From contig JBBQWN010000021.1 in NCBI GenBank assembly GCA_038210595.1, positions 1 to 36,686 on the forward strand: DNA of 36,686 bases, in the 5' to 3' direction. Under the pieces are notes generated by a model that had not been told where the DNA came from, ran no database searches, and saw only the letters and a program-made list of their open reading frames with translations. The position numbers were made by a program, and so were the translations under genes. How positions within the stretch are numbered: position 1 is the first letter of the stretch; each line of letters begins with the position of its first letter. Below are positions 19,571 through 27,368 of the stretch, piece by piece. This DNA comes from Glacieibacterium sp038210595. GTDB lineage: Bacteria; Pseudomonadota; Alphaproteobacteria; Sphingomonadales; Sphingomonadaceae.

Positions 19571-20068
19571 CTAGATGACGAAGTCGGCGTTAATCACGAC
19601 CGCCGCCCCGACCTCTGGCACGGCTTCGGGATTGAACGGCACCATGAAGGTCTTGCCGTCGGGGCGCGCGATTTCAATGATGTCGCCGGCGCCAAAATTT
19701 TCTACCGCGACGACGGTGCCGAGTACGCCGCCCGCAGTGTCGAGGGCGGCAAGGCCGATCAGGTCATCGACGTAGAATTCACCCTCGGCAAGCGGCGGCA
19801 GCTCAGCGCGGCCGACGGTCAGCGGTACGCCGCGCAGGCCCTCGGCCGCGGTACGGTCGCCGATCTCGGCGAACTTCGCCACCGCGACGCCGCTGGCCAT
19901 GCCCGGCTTGTCGGGGCGAATGCGGGTCAGGGTGAGCGTCCGGCCGCCAGCCTCGAACACCTTGTGGCGTTCGAGGCTGGCGAGCGACTCGGCGAACAGC
20001 TTGAGGCGAACCTCGCCGCCGATGCCGTGGGCACCGGCGATGGCGGCGAGGGTGACGCGCTGGCTCAG
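19571..20068 (-). CDS. rimM: 16S rRNA processing protein RimM, probable CTG start
   Basis: 165 residues if read from CTG 20068. RimM binds S19 and helps mature the 30S head. The first standard start codon in this frame is GTG 19960, but starting there loses the conserved N-terminal barrel, which is intact upstream: RVTLAAIAGAHGIGGEVRLK, then FAESLASLERHKVFEAGGRT. No ATG, GTG or TTG exists in frame upstream, because that stretch is the Ala/Glu-rich tail of rpsP. The CTG overlaps the rpsP stop (CTGA), which suggests reinitiation by translational coupling. No Shine-Dalgarno is visible. The PRC-barrel half follows (FYVDDLIGLAALDTAGGVLG, then IEIARPDGKTFMVPF). Confidence 0.88.
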   Translation of the reverse strand: MSQRVTLAAIAGAHGIGGEVRLKLFAESLASLERHKVFEAGGRTLTLTRIRPDKPGMASGVAVAKFAEIGDRTAAEGLRGVPLTVGRAELPPLAEGEFYVDDLIGLAALDTAGGVLGTVVAVENFGAGDIIEIARPDGKTFMVPFNPEAVPEVGAAVVINADFVI

Positions 20069-20697
20069 ACGGCCGGGCCGGCGGGGCTGGCGTCGGTCTC
20101 GGTCGCGGCTTCGAGGTCGGACGCCTCGGCGACCGGCGCCTCGGCGGGGGCCGCATCCTCGACAGGCGTTTCGGCCGGCGCGGGCTCGCCGGCGGGCGCG
20201 TCGGCCTCGGCGACCGGCTCCGTCTCAGGAGCGGCCTCGGCGACCGGGGTCTCTGTGTCGGCGGCGACGTCGGCGACCGCTTCGGCCTCGGGGGCGGCGA
20301 CCTCGACCTCGGGCTCGGGAGCCGGCGCAGCGGCGGCGGCGGCCGCAGCCTCCTCGCGCTCGGCGAGCTTCATCGCCTTGGCCTCCGTGCGCTCCTTGGC
20401 GTTGGCGCCGGGCTCGCCCTTCTTGGCGTTGAGCTTGGCGGCGCGGGTGCGCAGGCCCAGCGCGTCGAGGAAGCGCGCCACCCGGTCCGACGGCTGCGCG
20501 CCGACGCCCAGCCAGTAGGCGGCGCGCTCGGTGTCGAGCTTGACTCGCTCGGCCGAATCCTTGGGCAGCAGCGGGTTGTAGGTGCCGAGCTTCTCCAGGA
20601 AGCGGCCGTCGCGCGGCTGGCGCGAGTCCGTGACGACGATGCGGTAATGCGGGCGCTTCTTCATGCCGCCGCGCGCGAGGCGAATTGCCAGTGCCAT
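20065..20697 (-). CDS. rpsP: 30S ribosomal protein S16 with long acidic Ala/Glu/Pro-rich tail
   Basis: 210 residues; ordinary S16 has about 80-90. Residues 1-90 are a normal S16 (ALAIRLARGGMKKRPHYRIV, GTYNPLLPKD, YWLGVGAQPSDRVARFLDAL). From about 95 a Lys-rich stretch leads into about 100 residues of A, E, P, V and D in loose repeats (ETPVAEAAPETEPVAEADAP). That tail is low-complexity, acidic and probably disordered. Long S16 tails occur in other alphaproteobacteria, but this one is large. ATG 20697 has GAAGGA upstream. The stop overlaps the probable CTG of rimM. Confidence 0.95.
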   Translation of the reverse strand: MALAIRLARGGMKKRPHYRIVVTDSRQPRDGRFLEKLGTYNPLLPKDSAERVKLDTERAAYWLGVGAQPSDRVARFLDALGLRTRAAKLNAKKGEPGANAKERTEAKAMKLAEREEAAAAAAAAPAPEPEVEVAAPEAEAVADVAADTETPVAEAAPETEPVAEADAPAGEPAPAETPVEDAAPAEAPVAEASDLEAATETDASPAGPAV

Positions 20698-20715
20698 TAG
20701 TTCAGTCCTTCGTTT

Positions 20716-22152
20716 CTATCGCTTAAGGAATTTGTCGAAGCCCGGCGGCATGTTGCCCATGCCGCCCGAACCCATCAGCTTGCCGAGGTCGGGCATCCCG
20801 CCCGCGCCGCCGCCCATCTTGCCGAGCATCGCGGCCATGCCCTTCATGCCGCCCATCTTGCGCAGCTTCTTCATCGCGGTCGCCATCTCGACGTGCATCT
20901 TGAGGACCTTGTTGACCTCCTGCACGGTCGTGCCGGCGCCGTTGGCGATGCGGATGCGGCGCTTGGCAGTGATGATCTCGGGCTTGGCGCGCTCCTTCGG
21001 CGTCATCGAGCAGATCACGCCTTCCATGCGGTCCAGCACCTTGTCATCGACCGCGCCCGCCGCCATCGCCTGTTTGGCCTTGGCGATGCCCGGAATCATC
21101 GAGGCGAGCGCGCCGAGGCCGCCCATCTTCTTCATCTGTCCGAGCTGGGTGCGGAGGTCGTTAAGGTCGAACTGACCCTTGGCCATCTTGGCGGCCATCG
21201 CCTCCGCAGCTTCGGCCTCGAAGGTCTCGGCGGCGCGCTCGACCAGGCCGACGACGTCGCCCATGCCCAGGATGCGGCCGGCAACGCGCTGCGGGTCGAA
21301 CGCCTCCAGCGCGTCCAGCTTCTCGCCGGTACCCGCGAACTTGATCGGCTTGCCGGTGACCGAGCGCATCGACAGCGCCGCGCCGCCACGGGCATCGCCG
21401 TCCATGCGGGTCAGCACGATGCCGGTCAGCGCAACCTGGCCGGAAAAGGCGGTGGCGACGTTGACCGCGTCCTGGCCCGTCAGCGCATCGACGACGAGCA
21501 GGATCTCGTCAGGCGTGCCCTCGCGGGCGACGGCCTGCATCTCGCCCATCAGCGCGTCGTCGACGTGGAGCCGGCCCGCCGTGTCGAGCATCAGCACGTC
21601 AAAGCCCTGCAGCTTCGCCGCCTGCCGGGCGCGCTTGGCGATATCGACGGGCCCTTGGCCCGCGACGATCGGCAGCGTCGCCACCTTGGTCTGCTCACCT
21701 AGCACGCGCAGCTGTTCCTGCGCGGCCGGGCGCTGGACGTCGAGCGACGCCATCAGCACCTTCTTGCCGTGCTTCTCGGTCAGGCGCTTGGCCAGCTTCG
21801 CGGTGGTCGTGGTCTGGCCCGACCCCTGCAGCCCGACCAGCATGATGACCGCGGGCGGGGTCACGTCGAGCTTCAGCTCGACGGCCTCGTCGCCCAGCAT
21901 CTCGACCAGCCCGTCGTGGACGATCTTGACGACCTGCTGGCCCGGCGTCACCGAGCGGATGACCTCGTGGCCGATGGCGCGCTCGGTCAGGCTGTCGATG
22001 AAGGTCTTGACCACCGGCAGCGCGACATCGGCCTCGAGCAGCGCGATCCGCACCTCGCGCATCGCCGCGCGCACGTCGAGTTCGGTCAGCGCGCCGCGAC
22101 CGCGGAGCTTGTCGAACACGCCGCTCAGGCGATCTGCAAGACTGTCGAACAG
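20716..22152 (-). CDS. ffh: Signal recognition particle protein Ffh with altered P-loop
   Basis: About 478 residues from CTG 22152, the position of the usual Met in MFDSLADRL; GGAG lies ten bases upstream. ATG 22194 (14 extra residues, inside a hairpin) and TTG 22209 are alternatives. The N domain has RAAMREVRIALLEADVALP. The G domain has GLQGSGQTTTTAKLAKRL, DTAGRLHVDD and TRMDGDARGG. The Met-rich M domain, with KRRIRIANGAGTTVQEVN, binds 4.5S RNA. The GKT lysine of the P-loop is Gln (CAG, 21814-21816; residue 113 from the CTG), although everything around it is conserved. Ffh delivers nascent membrane proteins to FtsY. First gene of the ffh-rpsP-rimM-trmD-rplS operon. Confidence 0.94.
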   Translation of the reverse strand: MFDSLADRLSGVFDKLRGRGALTELDVRAAMREVRIALLEADVALPVVKTFIDSLTERAIGHEVIRSVTPGQQVVKIVHDGLVEMLGDEAVELKLDVTPPAVIMLVGLQGSGQTTTTAKLAKRLTEKHGKKVLMASLDVQRPAAQEQLRVLGEQTKVATLPIVAGQGPVDIAKRARQAAKLQGFDVLMLDTAGRLHVDDALMGEMQAVAREGTPDEILLVVDALTGQDAVNVATAFSGQVALTGIVLTRMDGDARGGAALSMRSVTGKPIKFAGTGEKLDALEAFDPQRVAGRILGMGDVVGLVERAAETFEAEAAEAMAAKMAKGQFDLNDLRTQLGQMKKMGGLGALASMIPGIAKAKQAMAAGAVDDKVLDRMEGVICSMTPKERAKPEIITAKRRIRIANGAGTTVQEVNKVLKMHVEMATAMKKLRKMGGMKGMAAMLGKMGGGAGGMPDLGKLMGSGGMGNMPPGFDKFLKR

Positions 22153-22313
22153 GGCGTCCAAACTCCAAATCGTCCGGCGATGGCATCCCGCCATCGCCCC
22201 AAATAGCAAAGCGCCGGTGAGCGAAACCTCGCAGACCGGCGTGCGCCCTCGGGCGCTCTGCCCTCCACCGGAGGACCAGCGGCTGTTACGTCAGCCGGGG
22301 CGCGGGGTCAAGG
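22153..22313 (-). promoter_or_regulatory. Structured leader before ffh (four stem-loops)
   Basis: Between the sulfotransferase stop and the ffh start, the minus strand can fold into four consecutive hairpins. These are 22262-22274 (5 bp, triloop); 22243-22256 (6 bp); 22212-22241 (7-bp outer stem CGCCGGT/ACCGGCG plus 4-bp inner stem); and 22176-22198 (perfect 9 bp, GGCGATGGC/GCCATCGCC, five-base loop), which covers an alternative ffh ATG. After the third stem comes a T-rich CTTTGCTATTT. It may be an attenuator or leader RNA for the ffh operon, the terminator of the upstream gene, or both. I cannot match it to a known RNA family by eye. Confidence 0.5.
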
Positions 22314-23783
22314 TTAGCCGCCCCGCCCGGCGGCATACGCCTCGACGAACGGCTCCAGCCATTCGCGGTATGGGTCCGCCACGCCAAGCCCGTCGCGGTT
22401 GATCGGGCGGCGCACCTGCAGGCTGCTCGCCGTCGCCACCGCGCGGACGGTCTTGTGCGGCTCGAAATTGCCCGTCTCCGGCTCCAGGCCGCAATGCGCG
22501 AGCAGGCGGCGGGTCCAGGTCTCGGCATCGTCGATCAGCGCGCCATAGGGGACGACCAGCAGCCGGTCGCCAAGCCGCTCCTGCCAGAAGGCGCGGAGCT
22601 CGTCCTCGAGGCGGAAGTGATGCGCGATGTCGGTCAGCCTATAGCTCCAGGCGACGCCGTGGATGAAGAAGGTGCGGAACGCCGACCAGGCGTTGTCGAG
22701 CGGGTCGCGCTGCATCCAGATCAGCGGCGCATCGGGTAGGGCGGCGGCGATTAGCCCCAGGCAGCGGCTGACGTCGATGGTCTTGTCGACGATCCGCCCG
22801 GTCCCTGGGAAGCGCTCGGCGAGCAGGTGCAGGTAGAGGTCGGCAAGATCGTCGAGCATGCCGCCACCGGCCAGGTGCGCGTCGAGCACCGTGCCCGACA
22901 CGCCGCCGGCCGCGACCGCGATGTGCTGAACGATGTTGAGCTCACCGCCGTCGGCGACCGTGCTGTGGCTGGCAAGGATGTGCTCGACCAGCGTCGTGCC
23001 CGAACGCGGCAGGCCGGTGACGAAGATTGGCCGGCTGGTAGCGCGCGTCACGCGGCCGCGGATGCGGTCCAGCAGGGCATCGTCATAGCCGGTCATCGCC
23101 GACCTCGCATTGGCCGCGTTGCCGTCGCGGCTGTACGGCGTTTCGGCGCGCAGCAGGCGCGCACCTTTCGCATAAGCCGCGAAGGCCGCAGCCGGATCGC
23201 GTCGGTCGACGTGGAGCTTGCCGAGCGCGTAATAATAGCGCGCGCGGTCACCCGGCGGCTGGCGTTCGGCGGCCGGCCCATCGGCGAGCAGCCGATCGCC
23301 AAGCGGATCGTCGCGCAGGTTGACGGCTGTCGCCAGCGTCAGCCACGCCGGGCCCCAGCCGGGCCGCAGCCTGACCGCGATGCCCAGCTGTTCGCGCGCC
23401 TCCTCGACCCGCCCCAGCGTCATTGCGGTGTTGCCCATGACATAGGCATGGCCGGCAGGTTCGGGCACGCCGGGCAGCGTCGCGAGCAGGTCGTGCGCCT
23501 CCTTGAGACGCCCCGACTGGGTCAGCAGTACGACCTTGGCATAGCGCGCCTGCGGCTTGTTGCCCGTGGCCGCGATGAAAGCGTCGATGGCCCGGTGGGC
23601 CAGCGTCAATTCGCCACTCACCTGCATCAGGCCCGACAGCTTGCGCCATTGCTCGCCGAGCGGTGCGCGGGCGTCGAGCAGAGCCGTGACGGCGCGGTTG
23701 GCGGACTTGCGGTCGCGCGCCGCAAGCGCTTGTTTTAGTGTCTCGACGTGCGGCATCCAGGCGGGAACGGGGCGGGTCTGCAT
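22314..23783 (-). CDS. TPR repeat-containing sulfotransferase
   Basis: 489 residues from ATG 23783 (a second ATG at 23756 is possible). Residues 1-220 are helical TPR-like repeats (ARYAKVVLLTQSGRLKEAHD, YVMGNTAMTLGRVEEAREQL, RYYYALGKLHVDRRDPAAAF). The C-terminal half is a PAPS-dependent sulfotransferase: 5'-phosphosulfate loop TGLPRSGTTLVEHILASH near 255-272, then GRIVDKTIDVSRCLGLI and MQRDPLDNAWSAFRTFF, which holds the 3'-phosphate-binding residues. Such fusions sulfate proteins or glycans, but the target here is unknown. No signal peptide is seen. It lies just upstream of the ffh leader on the same strand. A small hairpin (23785-23806, GTGGCTG/CAGCCAC) abuts its start. Confidence 0.85.
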   Translation of the reverse strand: MQTRPVPAWMPHVETLKQALAARDRKSANRAVTALLDARAPLGEQWRKLSGLMQVSGELTLAHRAIDAFIAATGNKPQARYAKVVLLTQSGRLKEAHDLLATLPGVPEPAGHAYVMGNTAMTLGRVEEAREQLGIAVRLRPGWGPAWLTLATAVNLRDDPLGDRLLADGPAAERQPPGDRARYYYALGKLHVDRRDPAAAFAAYAKGARLLRAETPYSRDGNAANARSAMTGYDDALLDRIRGRVTRATSRPIFVTGLPRSGTTLVEHILASHSTVADGGELNIVQHIAVAAGGVSGTVLDAHLAGGGMLDDLADLYLHLLAERFPGTGRIVDKTIDVSRCLGLIAAALPDAPLIWMQRDPLDNAWSAFRTFFIHGVAWSYRLTDIAHHFRLEDELRAFWQERLGDRLLVVPYGALIDDAETWTRRLLAHCGLEPETGNFEPHKTVRAVATASSLQVRRPINRDGLGVADPYREWLEPFVEAYAAGRGG

Positions 23784-23843
23784 GGTGGCTGTGGTAGCGC
23801 AGCCACGGCGCGAACGCCAAGGCACTGCGGCGCCAGAATGCAA

Positions 23844-23872
23844 TTGACATGCCGCGGAGTCGTGAGATTTAT
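23844..23872 (+). promoter_or_regulatory. Possible promoter of the PEPxxWA-CTERM metalloprotease
   Basis: Perfect TTGACA at 23844-23849, then 17 bases, then ATTTAT at 23867-23872 as a mediocre -10. It lies in the 145-base divergent gap, about 57 bases before the ATG. An AT-rich pocket in otherwise GC-rich DNA supports the call. Confidence 0.4.
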
Positions 23873-23928
23873 AGCCATCGCGCTCGGAGAAGCGCCCGGG
23901 GTCACGATTTTCAAAGGGGTCAAGAACT

Positions 23929-25149
23929 ATGAATGTTAAGTTTGCGCTGCGGTGCGGCGTTGCTGCGGCATCGCTGGTCGCGGGAAGCGTGGATGCCGCG
24001 ACGATCAACCTGGTCGATCTTGGCGGCGTTACGGGGTCGCAGGCCGAGCAGGGTTTCAGGGTCGCCGCGAATTATTGGGGGAGCCTGTTCACCAATAATG
24101 TGACGATCAACCTCGGCGTCCGCTTTGCGCCTCTCGATCCCGGCATCATCGGTTCGACGGGCAGCAAGCGGCTCGACTACACGGTCGCGAACTGGGAGAC
24201 CCGGATCAACGCGACGAAGAGCAATTCGGCGGTCGACCGCAACATCGTGCTGCCGACGCTGACGGGCGGCGGCGCGAGCTTCATCACCAATGGCACCGCC
24301 GACGATGGCAACGACGATACCGGCGTGCAGTTCTATAACGATGCGGCGACGACCAGCAGCCGGGTGCTTTACCTGAACTCGTCGGTGGTCAAGGCGATCG
24401 GCGGCTCGGCGGGTTCGAATACCTGCACCTTAGCGTCGAACGCCAACTGCGACGGGCGCGTCACGTTCAGCAGCAATTTCAACTTCGACTTCAATCCGGG
24501 CGACGGTGTGACCCCGGGCACGTTCGACTTCATTGGCGTCGCGATCCACGAAATCGGGCATGCGCTCGGCTTCGTCTCGGGCGTCGATTTCCTGGACTAC
24601 TACGGTTATCCCGATGGTCCGGGGGCCGGTGCGCTGGGCTACAGCCTCAACGACACGTCGATTTTCAGCGCGCTCGATCTGTTCCGTTACAGCAACGACC
24701 CCAACGGCCTGGCGCCGGGCGCGGGGCCGACGCTCGATCTGTCGGTCGGCGGCACCCGCTACTTCTCGATCGATGGCGGTGCCACCGCGCTGTTCGGTAA
24801 CACCTTCTCGACCGGCAGCTACAACGGCGACGGCCGCCAGGTGTCGCACTGGAAGGACGCCTCGGGTGCCAACGCCTGCGGCCCGCAGCTCGGCATCATG
24901 GATCCGACCTTCTGCTTCGGCCAGACCGGCGTCGTCACCGGGCTCGACCTCGCCGCGTTCGATGCGATCGGCTGGAACCTGAGTGCCAATGCCCTGACCT
25001 ATCGGGACTTCTCGACGACGAAGATCCTGCGCCAGTATCTCGGCACCACGGTTCCCGAGCCTGGCACTTGGGCGCTGATGATTGCGGGCTTCGCCTTCGT
25101 CGGCGCGGCGATGCGTCGCCAGACGGCGCGGGTCAGCTTCGCGGTCTGA
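23929..25149 (+). CDS. PEPxxWA-CTERM zinc metalloprotease (HExxH)
   Basis: 406 residues from ATG 23929, with AAAGGGG about nine bases upstream. There is a signal peptide to about residue 23. Zinc motif: AIHEIGHALGFVSGVDF, with His207, Glu208 and His211. The third metzincin His is absent (Ser217), so Asp220 may serve instead. The fold resembles the secreted NF038122-type metalloproteases. Cys pairs (NTCTLASNANC, ANACGPQLGIMDPTFC) suggest disulfides. The C-terminus VPEPGTWALMIAGFAFVGAA plus MRR is the PEPxxWA sorting signal. It is a single gene closed by a strong terminator, probably acting at the cell surface or released. Confidence 0.9.
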   Translation: MNVKFALRCGVAAASLVAGSVDAATINLVDLGGVTGSQAEQGFRVAANYWGSLFTNNVTINLGVRFAPLDPGIIGSTGSKRLDYTVANWETRINATKSNSAVDRNIVLPTLTGGGASFITNGTADDGNDDTGVQFYNDAATTSSRVLYLNSSVVKAIGGSAGSNTCTLASNANCDGRVTFSSNFNFDFNPGDGVTPGTFDFIGVAIHEIGHALGFVSGVDFLDYYGYPDGPGAGALGYSLNDTSIFSALDLFRYSNDPNGLAPGAGPTLDLSVGGTRYFSIDGGATALFGNTFSTGSYNGDGRQVSHWKDASGANACGPQLGIMDPTFCFGQTGVVTGLDLAAFDAIGWNLSANALTYRDFSTTKILRQYLGTTVPEPGTWALMIAGFAFVGAAMRRQTARVSFAV

Positions 25150-25167
25150 ACGCCGGCACGACAGCAA

Positions 25168-25203
25168 GACGCCGCCGGTCACGACCGGCGGCGTCTTTTT
25201 TTT
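25168..25203 (+). terminator. Strong Rho-independent terminator after the metalloprotease
   Basis: 13-bp GC-rich inverted repeat (25168-25180 and 25183-25195), effectively 12 bp with a four-base loop. It is followed at once by eight T (25196-25203), 18 bases past the stop codon. Confidence 0.95.
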
Positions 25204-25217
25204 GAGCGGAGGCGGTC

Positions 25218-25556
25218 ATGCGGGCGGCGGTGATACTCCCGGCCATCATGGCCATCGGTGCGGCGGGGGCGCACGGCATGGAGGTCAAGCTTCCGACCGA
25301 TGCATGGCTCGGCCGCTGGATCGGCCCGGCCGGCACAATCCTCGAGATCGGACGCGATGGGCCGCCGTTCAGCGGGCGCTACCGGCTGATGCTTGTTACC
25401 GGCGGCGTGCCCGGCGCAGTCACGACGGGGCTCGCCAAGCTCGATACCATCGTCTTTCGCCGCGACGGCCGCGAGGCGGTGCTGAAGGAACGGGCCGACG
25501 GCTGCCTGACAATCGACGCCGACGTTTATTGCCGCGTAACGGACGCGCCGCGCTAG
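25218..25556 (+). CDS. Small periplasmic protein of unknown function
   Basis: 112 residues. GGAGG lies five bases before ATG 25218. Residues 1-20 look like a signal peptide (AVILPAIMAIGAAGAHG). The mature part starts with LPTDAWLGRWIGPAGTILEI, which resembles small lipocalin-like or beta-barrel proteins with a W-G-W-GP-GT start. It ends with two cysteines (GCLTIDADVYC) that could pair. No function assigned. It precedes the CMD gene by 56 bases and may share its transcript. Confidence 0.72.
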   Translation: MRAAVILPAIMAIGAAGAHGMEVKLPTDAWLGRWIGPAGTILEIGRDGPPFSGRYRLMLVTGGVPGAVTTGLAKLDTIVFRRDGREAVLKERADGCLTIDADVYCRVTDAPR

Positions 25557-25612
25557 TCGAACTGTCATCAGCGGGGTAGATCGTGCCGCGCTGCAACATG
25601 CGCGAGGTGTCG

Positions 25613-26179
25613 ATGCGTCTGCCCCTGATCCCGCCATCCGAGCTGTCGGCTGAACAGCGACCCTTGTACGACGATATGCGCAAGGGGATCGCCAGCAACT
25701 TCAACGCCTTCATCGTCGAGCGCGAGGACGGCGCGCTGATGGGGCCGTGGAACGCCTGGCTGCACGAACCCGGCATCGGCAAGGCGATCTGGGACCTGAC
25801 GCTGGCGATGACCGCGGGCGCGACATTGCCCGACCCTATCCGTCAGATCGTTATCCTGGTCGTCGGCGCGCGGTACGACGCGGCCTATGAGATCTACGCG
25901 CATATCGCCGTCGCCGAGAAGGAGGGCATGTCGCCCGAGCGGCTGGCGACGATCACCGCCGACCTTAAGCCGGTGGATTTCACGCCGGCGGAGAGCATCG
26001 CCTTCGATACCGCCTATGCCCTGGCCAAGGGTGGCGTGTTGCCGGAGCCGGTTTATAGTCTGGCGCGCAAGACCTTTGGCCAGAAGGGACTGAACGAGTT
26101 GATCTACCTCGTCGGCCTCTATGCTCTGGTGTCGACGACGCTGAACGGCTTCAACGTGCCGGTGCCCGAGCGTGACTAA
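25613..26179 (+). CDS. Carboxymuconolactone decarboxylase-family protein
   Basis: 188 residues from ATG 25613, with GAGGTG five bases upstream; GTG 25583 and ATG 25598 are in-frame alternatives. It is an all-helical CMD/AhpD-like protein: FNAFIVEREDGALMGPWNAW, LPDPIRQIVILVVGARYDAA, YEIYAHIAVAEKEGM. The CxxC of AhpD-type disulfide reductases is missing, though a Glu and His (EIYAH) remain. It is therefore closer to the decarboxylase or hydrolase branch. Substrate unknown. Its stop overlaps the next gene by eight bases, giving a tight CMD-patatin-dehydrogenase operon. Confidence 0.85.
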   Translation: MRLPLIPPSELSAEQRPLYDDMRKGIASNFNAFIVEREDGALMGPWNAWLHEPGIGKAIWDLTLAMTAGATLPDPIRQIVILVVGARYDAAYEIYAHIAVAEKEGMSPERLATITADLKPVDFTPAESIAFDTAYALAKGGVLPEPVYSLARKTFGQKGLNELIYLVGLYALVSTTLNGFNVPVPERD

Positions 26180-27365
26180 GGACCGCCACGCGCCGCCCGA
26201 GCGGGCAAAGAACTGTGTCGGGCAATGGGAGAGCGTCGCGCTGCTGTTGCAGGGCGGCGGCGCGCTCGGCGCTTACCAGGCCGGCGTCTATGAGGCGCTG
26301 GTCGAGCACGGCGTCGAGCCGACCTGGATCGCGGGCATTTCGATCGGCGCGATCAACAGCGCGATCATCGCCGGCAACCCGCTCGCCGACCGGGTGGCGA
26401 AGTTGCGCAGCTTTTGGGAACTGGTCAGCGCACCGCACGATGGCGGCCTCGGTGCCTTCCTGACCGGGGCGTGGGACGGCGAACGGGCGCGTGGCTGGGT
26501 CAATCAGCTCGCGGCCGGCACGGTCATGTCGAACGGTGTGAAGGGCTTCTTCGCGCCGCGTTTCCCGCCGCCCTATCTGGCCACGCACGGCACGCCTGGA
26601 GCAGTCAGCTGGTACGATACGGGCGCGCTGAAGAGCACGCTGGAGAATCTTGTCGACTTCGACCGGATCAATGCCAAGGAAACCCGTTTTTCGGTCGGCG
26701 CGGTCAACGTCGCGACCGGCAATTTCGCCTATTTCGACAACGAGACCGACATCATCCGCGCCGAACATATCATGGCGTCGGGCGCATTGCCGCCGGCCTT
26801 TCCAGCGGTCGAGATCGACGGCGAGTTCTACTGGGACGGCGGCATGGTCTCGAACACCCCGCTGGAATGGGTGCTGTCGTCGCGCTCCGACCTCGATACG
26901 CTGGTCCTGCAGGTTGACCTGTGGAGCGCGCAGGGCTGCCTGCCGCGCGATCTCGCCGAGGTCGCGACCCGCATGAAGGAGGTTCAGTATTCCAGCCGGA
27001 CCCGGTCGGCGACCGACGATTTCCGGCGCTTCCAGAAACTTCGTGCCGCGTTCAACGAACTGCTCGAGCAGATGCCCGAAGAGCTGAAGGCGACGCCGCA
27101 GGCCAAGTTCCTGATCGAGGCGGCCGACCCGTCGGTCTACAACATCGTCCAGCTGGTCTACCACTCGCCGACCTACGAGGGGCAGTCGAAGGACTATGAA
27201 TTCAGCCGGCGGACGATGGACGACCATTGGCGCGCCGGTCACCGCGACGCGGTCGAGACGCTCAGCCACCCCGAGGTCCTGACGCCGCCGACCCAGGCGC
27301 ACGGCGTCGACGTCTATGATTTCACCAGAGTCCGCGCCGCGTGCGGCGAGCCCCAAGGGAACTGA
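26172..27365 (+). CDS. Patatin-like phospholipase (DUF3734-type)
   Basis: 397 residues from GTG 26172, which overlaps the CMD stop; the next in-frame start would remove the active site. The oxyanion loop is LLLQGGGALGAYQAGVYEAL. The nucleophile Ser58 is in GISIGAINSA and the catalytic Asp222 in WDGGMVSNTP, a complete Ser-Asp dyad. The C-terminal third (from KEVQYSSRTRSATDDFRRF to the end) is the extension found in DUF3734 patatins. It hydrolyses acyl esters, probably lipids, in the cytoplasm. It sits three bases before the 3-hydroxybutyrate dehydrogenase gene, an association recurrent in alphaproteobacteria that suggests acyl or polyhydroxybutyrate turnover. Confidence 0.9.
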   Translation: MTKDRHAPPERAKNCVGQWESVALLLQGGGALGAYQAGVYEALVEHGVEPTWIAGISIGAINSAIIAGNPLADRVAKLRSFWELVSAPHDGGLGAFLTGAWDGERARGWVNQLAAGTVMSNGVKGFFAPRFPPPYLATHGTPGAVSWYDTGALKSTLENLVDFDRINAKETRFSVGAVNVATGNFAYFDNETDIIRAEHIMASGALPPAFPAVEIDGEFYWDGGMVSNTPLEWVLSSRSDLDTLVLQVDLWSAQGCLPRDLAEVATRMKEVQYSSRTRSATDDFRRFQKLRAAFNELLEQMPEELKATPQAKFLIEAADPSVYNIVQLVYHSPTYEGQSKDYEFSRRTMDDHWRAGHRDAVETLSHPEVLTPPTQAHGVDVYDFTRVRAACGEPQGN

Positions 27366-27368
27366 CCC

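Noticed and set aside
22207..22313. 4.5S SRP RNA upstream of ffh
   Set aside because: Stem-loops exist, but the conserved GGAAGGAAGCAGCC-type tetraloop region is absent. Kept only as an unknown leader.
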